The notes beneath the pieces were generated by a model. The model saw only the letters and a program-made list of their open reading frames with translations, did no database searches and was not told where the DNA came from. DNA of 5,311 nt from an uncultured Lacticaseibacillus sp. GTDB taxonomy: Bacteria; Bacillota; Bacilli; Lactobacillales; Lactobacillaceae. Positions 1 to 5,300 of the stretch are shown here, piece after piece; position 1 is the stretch's first letter, and the number at the start of each line of letters is the position of its first letter. The position numbers and the translations under genes are program-made. The stretch lies in the NCBI GenBank assembly GCA_934339215.1, contig CAKRHU010000140.1:1-5311 (forward strand). Direction: 5' to 3'.

Positions 1-803
1 TATTGTTGAATGTAGCCTTCAATTTCTTGATTTTGCGGCAAGTCGGAGTGGCTGGCGTCATCCCCAGATACCGTGATTTGCGTATAGTGTTTGACTTGGT
101 TTTGAAAAATGTATTTCCCACATTCCACTGAAGCCAGTGGCACGATGCCGTCCCCATCATAAGTTTGCGTGCCAGCCAGCGAGTATACCGTCAGATTTTT
201 CGGGAGTTGTTTGCGGGCTTTGATCAAGTCGGCCAACATTTGGGTGCGGTTGTGCGGATTGCTTTCTTCCAAGTTATACGGCGTACCGATGGTCATCAAT
301 TTGTTCATCGTCACCGCTGATTGTTGATAATACTTGGCGAGAAATAAGGTGAGGATCAAGCCGCCATTACTGTGGCCGATGGCGTTAAAACGATTGAAAT
401 GGTATTTGGTGGCGAGCTGATTAAACGCGAGATCAAACCAGCGGGCTTGTTTTTTGATGTTGTTGTAACCGTCTTGATTGTTTTCAAAGGCAATCACAAT
501 ATAAGGCTCGACGTCACGCGGTGCAATACGACCTTGCGTTTTGACAGTGCCGTCGGTTTTCACGGTGACTTTGAGTAAACTGTGACCATTGGTGCGCTGG
601 TTTAAAGTGGTGACTAAGCTGTTAAAGCGATTTTGCGTGGCAGAGCTGCCTGGGACTAAAATGATCGGCGCCATGCGGGAATCATGGACGACTTGCGCGT
701 TGCGAACTTGGTGGTGCATCCAAGTGGTGGCAGGGATAAACAAGGCGAGGCAAACAGCCAATAACAACCCGCCAAAGCTTAAGTAGCGAACCCATTTAGC
801 CAA
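1..803 (-). CDS. DUF915-type alpha/beta hydrolase, N-terminally membrane anchored (3' end outside window)
   Basis: Seen: 267 codons are read from a TTG start at 803, with no stop before the left edge. Residues about 7-27 are a hydrophobic segment, an uncleaved anchor or signal peptide. A mature alpha/beta-hydrolase domain follows: PIILVPGSSATQ (about 46-57) fits strand 3 and the oxyanion loop, GHSNGG (143-148) is the nucleophile elbow with Ser145, DGDGIVP (216-222) supplies the acid (probably Asp218), and HSDLPQN (252-258) supplies His252. The triad is therefore complete. Known: this pattern is typical of the DUF915 family, secreted or surface esterase/lipase-like proteins common in lactobacilli and other Firmicutes, mostly of unknown substrate. 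Context: its start overlaps the end of the IIC-like gene by 8 bp, so the two are almost certainly one transcript and may be translationally coupled. The in-frame GTG at 812 lies inside the ribosome binding site and is an unlikely start. The C-terminal tail is not visible. The family call is firm; the substrate is unknown. Confidence 0.9.
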   Translation of the reverse strand, partial: MAKWVRYLSFGGLLLAVCLALFIPATTWMHHQVRNAQVVHDSRMAPIILVPGSSATQNRFNSLVTTLNQRTNGHSLLKVTVKTDGTVKTQGRIAPRDVEPYIVIAFENNQDGYNNIKKQARWFDLAFNQLATKYHFNRFNAIGHSNGGLILTLFLAKYYQQSAVTMNKLMTIGTPYNLEESNPHNRTQMLADLIKARKQLPKNLTVYSLAGTQTYDGDGIVPLASVECGKYIFQNQVKHYTQITVSGDDASHSDLPQNQEIEGYIQQ

Positions 804-1881
804 GTGGCTCACCTCCAGCAACCTTTTTGACAAAAGGCAAGTAAATGAAGACGGATACCAACAAGCATAATAAGGCGACGATCAGCGCCGGCCAATTGCC
901 GTTGGTGGTGAGCCAAGCAATCATCGGACCTGGCGTGGTTGGCGGCACTTGATATACCGAAGCGTTGATCAAGTGTAGTTTCAACGCACTCCATGCGATC
1001 GCGCAACTGGCCAATGGTGCGCTGACGTAGGGGATCAACATGATCGGATTTAACCAAATGCGGTAGCCCAGCATTAACGGCAAATTCAAATTCACCAAGC
1101 TCAGCGGCAAACTCCACCAAGCTAAGCGCCGTTTGTCTGCGCGCTGATCGATCAATAAAATGGCGATGATCAAACCCAACGTCATCCCCACGCCGCCAAG
1201 CATCGCATAAGGGCGATACACGGTGCCAATCGTGAACGGATTGACCAGCGCGTGATGGGCGAGGGCTGCTTTGAGATTGGCGGTATCTTGAGGACTGGTT
1301 AACATTGGCGTCATCGGATCGATCGGCGTTGGCACCCCAAGCCACCCTAATGCGCCATTGATCCAGATCAGCCAAGCGCCGCGCGGGGCGCCAAGGGTGC
1401 TCACTTGCGCTTGGACGAGGTGCGTCCAGCCTAGGCGCAATCCGACTGTGGTCAAAAGCGTTCCACCAAAGGCCCAGGCTTTCGGCAAATGGTTGAAGCC
1501 AAAGCCGACCAGCCAGCCAAATAATAAGCCCAAAAGGATGCCGTCAGTGCCGATCGCCAGACTAAAGGTATTCATGCGCGTCGTATTTAAAATCAAGTCA
1601 CCAATGCCAGCAACAATACTGGCGAGTTGGCGGTTTTGCTTGGCGCAAGCCCGTGCGGCAAAAATCGCCATTAATAGCCCCAACAAGCCGATGGTGTAAG
1701 TTGTCAGCAAGGCCAACCCTTCATGTAATAGCTGAAATCCTGGCAACCATTTGGGTATATCAAAAACTTGTGCAAAGAAGCCTTCATCTGAAAAAACACC
1801 CAGCAGCAACGCTTTGACGCTAGTGCCGAGCAACACCACGGGCATCAAAGGCTGAATGGTTGGTTTCAACAACTTTTGCAT
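796..1881 (-). CDS. PTS lactose/cellobiose-family EIIC-like membrane protein, lacking the canonical sugar-site residues
   Basis: Seen: 361 aa from the ATG at 1881, highly hydrophobic with roughly eight to ten membrane segments. Numbering below counts from the upstream ATG at 1887. Family landmarks are VNPFTIGTVYRPYAMLGG (215-232), the LNP-IPY-AP stretch (279-291) and VPPTTPGPMIAWLTTNGNW (314-332), which match CelB/ChbC-type IIC domains. Known: these permeases carry cellobiose, chitobiose or lactose across the membrane while IIA and IIB phosphorylate it. Odd: the family GIHG motif reads WING (Asn177 for His) and the NEP motif reads NLP (Leu269 for Glu). The protein is also shorter than the usual 420-450 aa, with a trimmed N-terminus. 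No IIA or IIB gene is nearby. The start at 1881 is preferred because GGAGG lies 8 nt upstream; the ATG at 1887 is only 2 nt from it. Inference: a diverged paralogue that may not do classical phosphotransferase transport. Family call is good, function uncertain. Confidence 0.85.
   Translation of the reverse strand: MQKLLKPTIQPLMPVVLLGTSVKALLLGVFSDEGFFAQVFDIPKWLPGFQLLHEGLALLTTYTIGLLGLLMAIFAARACAKQNRQLASIVAGIGDLILNTTRMNTFSLAIGTDGILLGLLFGWLVGFGFNHLPKAWAFGGTLLTTVGLRLGWTHLVQAQVSTLGAPRGAWLIWINGALGWLGVPTPIDPMTPMLTSPQDTANLKAALAHHALVNPFTIGTVYRPYAMLGGVGMTLGLIIAILLIDQRADKRRLAWWSLPLSLVNLNLPLMLGYRIWLNPIMLIPYVSAPLASCAIAWSALKLHLINASVYQVPPTTPGPMIAWLTTNGNWPALIVALLCLLVSVFIYLPFVKKVAGGEPLG
812..816 (-). promoter_or_regulatory. 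Ribosome binding site that fixes the TTG start of the hydrolase
   Basis: On the minus strand GGAGG lies 8 nt before the TTG at 803, which is ideal spacing. No in-frame ATG stands near the N-terminal hydrophobic segment. The site lies inside the coding sequence of the upstream IIC-like gene, so ribosomes finishing that gene pass directly over it. Confidence 0.7.
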
Positions 1882-1887
1882 CAGCAT

Positions 1888-1945
1888 CCCCTCCCTCGCT
1901 ATCCTAACAGAAAATGGTTACAATAGCACAAAAGGAGGGGTCAAC
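1888..1945. promoter_or_regulatory. Compact divergent intergenic region between the IIC-like and UPF0158 genes
   Basis: These 58 bp must carry the start signals for both directions unless transcription comes from further away. On the plus strand TACAAT (1919-1924) is a good -10 candidate, but no convincing -35 stands 16-18 nt before it, and it would give a very short leader. AAAGGAGGGG (1931-1940) is a strong ribosome binding site 7 nt before the UPF0158 ATG. On the minus strand TTGACC (1944-1939) resembles a -35 but has no good -10 at the right distance; TAGGAT (1906-1901) is a weak -10 candidate. I can place the region but not assign exact promoters. Confidence 0.35.
1890..1894 (-). promoter_or_regulatory. 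Ribosome binding site that selects the second ATG of the IIC-like gene
   Basis: The minus strand reads GGGAGGGG just before two in-frame ATGs. GGAGG is 2 nt from the ATG at 1887 but 8 nt from the ATG at 1881, so the latter fits normal spacing. The choice changes the protein by only two residues. Confidence 0.6.
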
Positions 1946-2350
1946 ATGCAAGTAAAGTTAGAGGATATCATGGAAGGCTTAGACTTTACCAACTCGGATT
2001 ATGGGTATTTTTACCGCGTCAAAACCGGTACAGTCGAAATGGATGATGAGGATTTCTATCAGGAAATGGAACCGGAATTTGATCCAGAAGTCGAAGACGT
2101 GATCGCTTTGCCGAATCAGTGGGACATTAATGACCGCCAGATCATGTTTGATTTTGTCGATCAGTTGCAAGACGATAAACAAATTAATTTCCTATTGAAC
2201 CGACTTCATGGGCGCAAACCATATCGCCGGTTCAAAGACGGCGTGATCGAACTGGGCATTGAAGAGGCTTGGTATGCCTTTCAGGAAGCGGCCTACAAGC
2301 AGCTTGCCTTAGATTGGGCCCGTGAAAATCACTTACAAGTGATCGATTAG
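1946..2350 (+). CDS. UPF0158 family protein
   Basis: Seen: 134 aa, starting at the ATG 7 nt after a near-perfect AAAGGAGGGG. The frame is open upstream to 1856, but that part overlaps the divergent IIC-like gene and has no ribosome binding site. The layout is typical of UPF0158 (PF03682): VKLEDIMEGLDF at 3-14, a YFYRVKTGTVE segment (21-31), a strongly acidic middle (32-51), ALPNQWDINDRQIM (54-67), and the basic-aromatic signature HGRKPYRRFKD (88-98) followed by a Trp/Tyr-rich helix (W109, W124). Known: the family is small, soluble and widespread in Firmicutes, with no established function. The protein has no membrane segment or cysteine cluster. It stands alone: 76 bp separate it from the reductase gene, which has its own likely promoter, and no clear terminator lies between them. 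The family call is confident; no role is claimed. Confidence 0.9.
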   Translation: MQVKLEDIMEGLDFTNSDYGYFYRVKTGTVEMDDEDFYQEMEPEFDPEVEDVIALPNQWDINDRQIMFDFVDQLQDDKQINFLLNRLHGRKPYRRFKDGVIELGIEEAWYAFQEAAYKQLALDWARENHLQVID

Positions 2351-2361
2351 GTTGTCGTGGC

Positions 2362-2390
2362 TTTTCAAACTGGCAAAATAAGCTTACAAT
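2362..2390 (+). promoter_or_regulatory. Candidate sigma-A type promoter of the aldo/keto reductase gene
   Basis: TTTTCA (2362-2367, 4/6 match to the -35 consensus) is followed after exactly 17 nt by TACAAT (2385-2390, 5/6 match to the -10). The predicted start near 2397 leaves a leader of about 30 nt containing GGAGG (2414-2418), which is 8 nt before the ATG at 2427. The same TTACAAT sequence precedes the UPF0158 gene. Confidence 0.5.
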
Positions 2391-2426
2391 ATGTAGGTGA
2401 AAAAGCGCTCGTAGGAGGGAAGACAC

Positions 2427-3326
2427 ATGCCAACAGAAAAACTCAACTTACCCAAATTTGGTTTAGGCACCAACAAAGTCGGCGGCCATAACTTATTTGC
2501 CAACTTAAACGATGAAGACGGTGAAGCAGTGGTTCGCCAAGCCTTGGATTCTGGGATCACGTTGTTAGATACAGCGTTTATTTATGGCAAAGGGCGCTCA
2601 GAAGAAATTATCGGCAACGTCTTGAAAGACTATGATCGCAGTAAAGTCTTGATCGCTACCAAAGCTGCGCAAGATCCTTCCAATGATTTCAAACCTAACA
2701 ACACGCCCAGCTTTTTAACCAAAGCCGTGGATGACGCCTTGGCGCGCCTGCAAACAGATTACTTGGATATTTTTTATATTCATTTTCCAGACGCCGACAC
2801 GCCAAAGAACTTAGCTGTTGCTGCTTTGCAAAAACTCAAGACCGCTGGCAAAATTCGCGCCATTGGGGTGTCGAATTTCTCCTTGGATCAAGTCAAAGAA
2901 GCTAACCTTGATGGCTTTGTCGATGTGGTGGAAGACCATTACAGCTTAGTGCATCGCGAACTTGAAACCACGCTTTGGCCCTACTTAAGCGCGCACAACA
3001 TCGACTTTGTCCCATACTTCCCACTGGCGTCAGGCTTGTTGACGGGGAAATATACGCAGGCCGACGCTGACAGGTTCAAACAATTCACGCCAGCACAGTA
3101 TCAACAAATCATGACGGCGCTGACGCAGATCAAGCATATGGCTGACTTGCATCAAGCGACGATTGCGCAGATCATTTTGGCTTGGTACTTGCAAAATGCC
3201 CAAATCGCCACGGTGATCCCAGGCGCGCGGGTGCCTGAACAAGTGTTGGCCAATGTTAAAGCGCAAGACGTACATTTGTCTGCGGCGGAGTACGGCCAAA
3301 TCTCGACCATGTTTTCCCAGTTCTAA
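2427..3326 (+). CDS. Aldo/keto reductase (NADPH-dependent, TIM-barrel)
   Basis: Seen: 299 aa, within the usual 280-330 range for aldo/keto reductases. The catalytic tetrad is complete: Asp48 in LLDTAFIYG, Tyr53, Lys79 in IATKAA, and His119 in YIHFPD. Other landmarks are the N-terminal FGLGTNKVGG (11-20), GKIRAIGVSN (141-150), YFPLASGLLTGKY (197-209) and IPGAR (264-268), which with the residues after it normally binds the adenosine 2'-phosphate of NADPH. Known: these soluble enzymes reduce aldehydes and ketones to alcohols with NADPH; bacterial members related to the YqkF/IolS type often have broad substrates. The substrate cannot be read from the sequence. The ATG at 2427 is fixed by GTAGGAGGG with 8 nt spacing. 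The MazG-like gene begins 45 bp downstream with no terminator between, so the two probably share a transcript. Confidence 0.93.
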   Translation: MPTEKLNLPKFGLGTNKVGGHNLFANLNDEDGEAVVRQALDSGITLLDTAFIYGKGRSEEIIGNVLKDYDRSKVLIATKAAQDPSNDFKPNNTPSFLTKAVDDALARLQTDYLDIFYIHFPDADTPKNLAVAALQKLKTAGKIRAIGVSNFSLDQVKEANLDGFVDVVEDHYSLVHRELETTLWPYLSAHNIDFVPYFPLASGLLTGKYTQADADRFKQFTPAQYQQIMTALTQIKHMADLHQATIAQIILAWYLQNAQIATVIPGARVPEQVLANVKAQDVHLSAAEYGQISTMFSQF

Positions 3327-3371
3327 AGGTGTATCATAGACCCCATCGTGAATTAAAAGGGGCCCAAACCA

Positions 3372-3749
3372 ATGAACGGAAAAATCCACAACTTAGATCC
3401 TAAGCACCACGGCCAAGCGTTGTTGCTCGACGAAACCAGCGACAAAGCGATTGCGGAAATGATCCAAGCGTTAGTTAAAGATCGCCAAAGTCGTGGCTGG
3501 CATCATGACCTGAAAAATTTGGCGATGGCGTTGAACGTTGAAGCCAGCGAAGTGATGGACATTTTCACTTGGAAAGACGTTGGCGAGCCATTGTCCGATG
3601 AGGAAAAGGCACATACAGCAGAAGAGTTGGCTGACGTGTTGATCTATACGTTTGACATGTGCGCCAAGCTTGGCTTAGATCCGTTGAAAGTGATGCAAGC
3701 TAAGCACCGTATCAACTTGACGCGGCATCGAGATGTCGACCAATCGTAA
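3372..3749 (+). CDS. MazG-like nucleotide pyrophosphohydrolase
   Basis: Seen: 125 aa, all-helical in character. It has SRGWHHDLKNLAMALNVEASE (40-60) followed by EELADVLIYTFDMCAKLGLDP (84-104). The pair of acidic motifs E57-x2-E60 and E85-x2-D88 is the Mg2+-binding signature of the MazG/dUTPase all-alpha superfamily, and Lys111 to Asn115 match the C-terminal K-x3-N element. Known: small single-domain MazG-like proteins hydrolyse (d)NTPs or modified nucleotides to monophosphates and pyrophosphate, as house-cleaning enzymes. The first 21 residues lie outside the conserved core. The ribosome binding site is weak (AAAAGGGG, 3356-3363), and with a 45-bp gap from the reductase gene this suggests expression as the second gene of that transcript. 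A strong terminator begins 5 bp after the stop. Nucleotide specificity cannot be inferred. Confidence 0.88.
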   Translation: MNGKIHNLDPKHHGQALLLDETSDKAIAEMIQALVKDRQSRGWHHDLKNLAMALNVEASEVMDIFTWKDVGEPLSDEEKAHTAEELADVLIYTFDMCAKLGLDPLKVMQAKHRINLTRHRDVDQS

Positions 3750-3754
3750 TTATG

Positions 3755-3787
3755 TATCCTCAGACGCTTACGTCTGGGGATATTTTT
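3755..3787 (+). terminator. Strong Rho-independent terminator after the MazG-like gene
   Basis: A 12-bp stem (3755-3766 with 3771-3782, one T-G wobble) closes a 4-nt loop CTTA and is followed directly by TTTTT (3783-3787). It begins 5 bp after the MazG-like stop codon. Read on the minus strand the same hairpin has no following U-run (the tail is CATAATTAC), so it should act mainly on plus-strand transcripts. Confidence 0.92.
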
Positions 3788-3793
3788 GTACCA

Positions 3794-3846
3794 GCGCTTT
3801 GAAAAACGGGTTAAGCTACCTGTGTCGGCGTTGTTTTTCAAGGCGC
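3794..3846. repeat. Imperfect 14-bp inverted repeat in the convergent intergenic gap
   Basis: GCGCTTTGAAAAAC (3794-3807) pairs with GTTTTTCAAGGCGC (3833-3846) along all 14 positions, with one wobble, around a 25-nt loop. It lies between the MazG-like terminator and the stop of the 389-aa minus-strand gene. Neither strand has a U-run immediately after the stem, so it is not a classical intrinsic terminator. It could be a transcript-end-protecting hairpin for the minus-strand gene or the remnant of an element. Confidence 0.7.
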
Positions 3847-3851
3847 GACGA

Positions 3852-5021
3852 TTACAGCTCGCCGAACGCTAAGCGAGCTTGTTGGAATTCCGCTAAGATA
3901 TTTTTTTCGCCCACTGCCCGTAGTAGTTCGCGATCCATCGCATGCCCGAAGGTGAAGTCGCCGTCGACATTTGGTTGGTGATGAACGCGCGGATACTGAT
4001 TCACCGGCCCATAAAGATGATTGCCTAATGGGTAAGGCGTGTGAAACGAGAAGGTGAAGTCCGTATTTTTAACTTGGGTGAAGTACAGTGCGTAGTAATC
4101 TTTGGTGATCGACACTTGGCACATCGGGCAGGCGTCGATCGCCGCGCGGTGTTCTTGATAGTACAAGTACACAGGGATGCTGTAGTCGGTTTCGAGTTGG
4201 TAAGCTTCAAAATGTTCCGTACACAACGACACATAAAAGCGATCGGCTTGCTTCGGCCGATAAAAGCCGTGTTTGATGTGGGCGTCGTCACTTTCCAAAA
4301 ATTCCGCGATCGCCAAGCCTTTGAGATGATAGTAGTCGGCCATGGCGTGGCTTTTATCCGTGGTGTGCAGTTGCCAATATTTTTGCACTTGGTTGATCTG
4401 CTGAGTCCAAAAGGCTAATTGAAATAGCGGCTGCTCTGCTGGTGGGACTTTTTGACGTAAGGCTTCCACACTTTGCCAAAAGGCAGCCTTCAAGTTGGCG
4501 CGCTGCTGGCGGTGTTCGAGCTGTTGTTGCTTGCGTTGGGCTTGGGCTGCTTGGTAAGCCGGCAACAACTTGGCTTCTTGGCGGGCTTTGGTGAGCAAGG
4601 TTTTGCGACCCTCTGCGCCAAGCAGTTGTAATCGGAAAATTTCCAGCACAGAATACGCAGGTACGAGCACATCGTTACCATATAAATGGGCTTGGCGCGT
4701 TGAGGCGACAGGCAAGTGGCTGGTAGCCGTCAACAAGTGTCGCTGATCGTAACTCATGGCAAAGGGCCAATGATTGGCTTCAAGCTCTGGGATCGTTTCA
4801 GGTTCAGCGTCGAAGAATTGTAACAAGTTGGCGGGGTCAGCTTGCACTAAGCTCAGCGCGACTTCAGCAAACAACGCCCGCTTGGCTTTGGCGGGTGGTG
4901 GCTGAAATTCGGGATCGACGTTTTGCTGATACCAGTGCAGGAAATCTTTTAAGCTGATTACTGGCAGCAAGTCGATCAAATCAGTGGCATATTCTGCTAC
5001 CACATCGGTGAGATCTGACAT
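3852..5021 (-). CDS. Protein of unrecognised family, 389 aa, with coiled-coil and possible zinc site
   Basis: I do not recognise this gene. Seen: 389 aa, soluble, with no signal peptide or membrane segment. The N-terminal third (1-140) is mostly helical and includes YGNDVLVPAYSVLEIFRLQLL (114-134). A Gln/Arg/Lys-rich stretch (about 143-190) looks like a coiled coil or long charged helix. The C-terminal half is aromatic-rich. It contains the only three cysteines of the protein, C267-x2-H270 and C298-x2-C301 (sequence CPMC), spaced as in a treble-clef or ribbon-like zinc site. After these come FTFSFHTPYPLGNHLYGPV (322-340) and a His-rich segment near 346-348. The ATG at 5021 is supported by GGGGG 8 nt upstream, inside the right arm of a perfect inverted repeat. 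The gene stands alone and converges on the MazG-like gene. No function is claimed; a regulatory or nucleic-acid-binding role is only one possibility raised by the metal motif and the helix. Confidence 0.85.
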   Translation of the reverse strand: MSDLTDVVAEYATDLIDLLPVISLKDFLHWYQQNVDPEFQPPPAKAKRALFAEVALSLVQADPANLLQFFDAEPETIPELEANHWPFAMSYDQRHLLTATSHLPVASTRQAHLYGNDVLVPAYSVLEIFRLQLLGAEGRKTLLTKARQEAKLLPAYQAAQAQRKQQQLEHRQQRANLKAAFWQSVEALRQKVPPAEQPLFQLAFWTQQINQVQKYWQLHTTDKSHAMADYYHLKGLAIAEFLESDDAHIKHGFYRPKQADRFYVSLCTEHFEAYQLETDYSIPVYLYYQEHRAAIDACPMCQVSITKDYYALYFTQVKNTDFTFSFHTPYPLGNHLYGPVNQYPRVHHQPNVDGDFTFGHAMDRELLRAVGEKNILAEFQQARLAFGEL

Positions 5022-5030
5022 TTTTCATTC

Positions 5031-5071
5031 CCCCTTTTTTGCGTTCACTATATATATACGCAAAAAAGGGG
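5031..5071. repeat. Perfect 14-bp inverted repeat covering the ribosome binding site of the 389-aa gene
   Basis: CCCCTTTTTTGCGT (5031-5044) and ACGCAAAAAAGGGG (5058-5071) are exact reverse complements separated by 13 nt that include an alternating TA run. In the minus-strand transcript the 3' arm is AAAAAAGGGG, which contains most of the Shine-Dalgarno sequence for the ATG at 5021. Folding would hide that site. As DNA, the same symmetry could serve as an operator for a dimeric repressor. Confidence 0.85.
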
Positions 5072-5074
5072 CGT

Positions 5075-5104
5075 TTGATACTTTCAGGCGAGAATTTGCG
5101 TCAA
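5075..5104 (-). promoter_or_regulatory. Candidate promoter of the 389-aa gene
   Basis: On the minus strand TTGACG (5104-5099, 5/6 match to -35) is followed after 18 nt by TATCAA (5080-5075, 4/6 match to -10). The predicted start, near 5068, falls within the outer arm of the inverted repeat, so the transcript would carry most or all of the hairpin. An alternative -10-like TATAGT (5052-5047) lies in the loop but lacks a -35. Confidence 0.4.
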
Positions 5105-5169
5105 GAATTAAATTTCGATTGGACAATTCAGTTAGTTGTCGCGATGCCTAGCAAGTGTGAAAGGAGGGG

Positions 5170-5295
5170 ATGTGGCATGTTCAGTGTCTGGTACCAGCGT
5201 CACCATATCAAATAGTAGTATCTACGTAAACGAATTTATGATACATTCATATGGTGTGTTTTTCGCCACATAAAAAATAAAGGGTTCGGGGGAAC
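5170..5295 (+). promoter_or_regulatory. Structured 5' leader with nested complementary segments before the gene at 5301
   Basis: Three pairs of complementary segments nest in order: ATGTGGC (5170-5176) with GCCACAT (5265-5271), CACCATAT (5201-5208) with ATATGGTG (5249-5256), and GTATC (5218-5222) with GATAC (5240-5244). A further small hairpin, GTTC (5284-5287) with GAAC (5292-5295), places the GGGGG before the ATG at 5301 partly in its loop. Such nesting suggests a folded leader, but individual short matches can arise by chance. No known riboswitch or T-box core was recognised. The plus-strand promoter could not be placed: no good -35/-10 pair stands out between 5072 and 5159. Confidence 0.35.
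5177..5215 (+). CDS. Possible 12-codon leader peptide, MFSVWYQRHHIK
   Basis: An ATG at 5177 is preceded by a perfect AAAGGAGG (5160-5167) with 9 nt spacing, the strongest ribosome binding site in the window. It opens a 12-codon frame ending in TAG. It lies about 85 nt before the apparent start of the next gene and inside a region of nested complementary segments, the usual setting of a translational-attenuation leader peptide. The strong binding site is otherwise unexplained. Two other frames could start at 5170 or 5172, but the ribosome binding site is too close to them. No known leader peptide is recognised. Confidence 0.4.
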   Translation: MFSVWYQRHHIK

Positions 5296-5300
5296 TAAAT

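Noticed and set aside
809..1375. 188-codon open frame on the minus strand
   Set aside because: It lies wholly inside the IIC-like gene in another frame, has no ribosome binding site and gives a composition-biased product without motifs.
1358..1699. 113-codon open frame on the plus strand
   Set aside because: Antisense to the well-supported IIC-like gene, with a Pro/Lys/Arg-rich product typical of a shadow frame.
1856..1945. N-terminal extension of the UPF0158 frame upstream of the ATG at 1946
   Set aside because: It would overlap the divergent gene, lacks a ribosome binding site, and the family begins at the VKLEDI segment right after the ATG at 1946.
3755..3787. Bidirectional terminator serving both convergent genes
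   Set aside because: The U-run is present only on the plus strand; the minus-strand side reads CATAATTAC after the stem.
4041..4418. 125-codon open frame on the plus strand
   Set aside because: Antisense to the 389-aa gene with no start signal; the minus-strand frame is much longer and has a good ribosome binding site.
5170..5273. Alternative small frames from ATG 5170 (19 codons) or GTG 5172 (33 codons)
   Set aside because: The ribosome binding site ends only 2-4 nt before these codons, whereas the ATG at 5177 has normal 9-nt spacing.
5170..5300. T-box or known riboswitch in the leader before 5301
   Set aside because: I could not find the conserved T-box GGUGGNACC core or any familiar riboswitch core, and no terminator U-run follows the stems.
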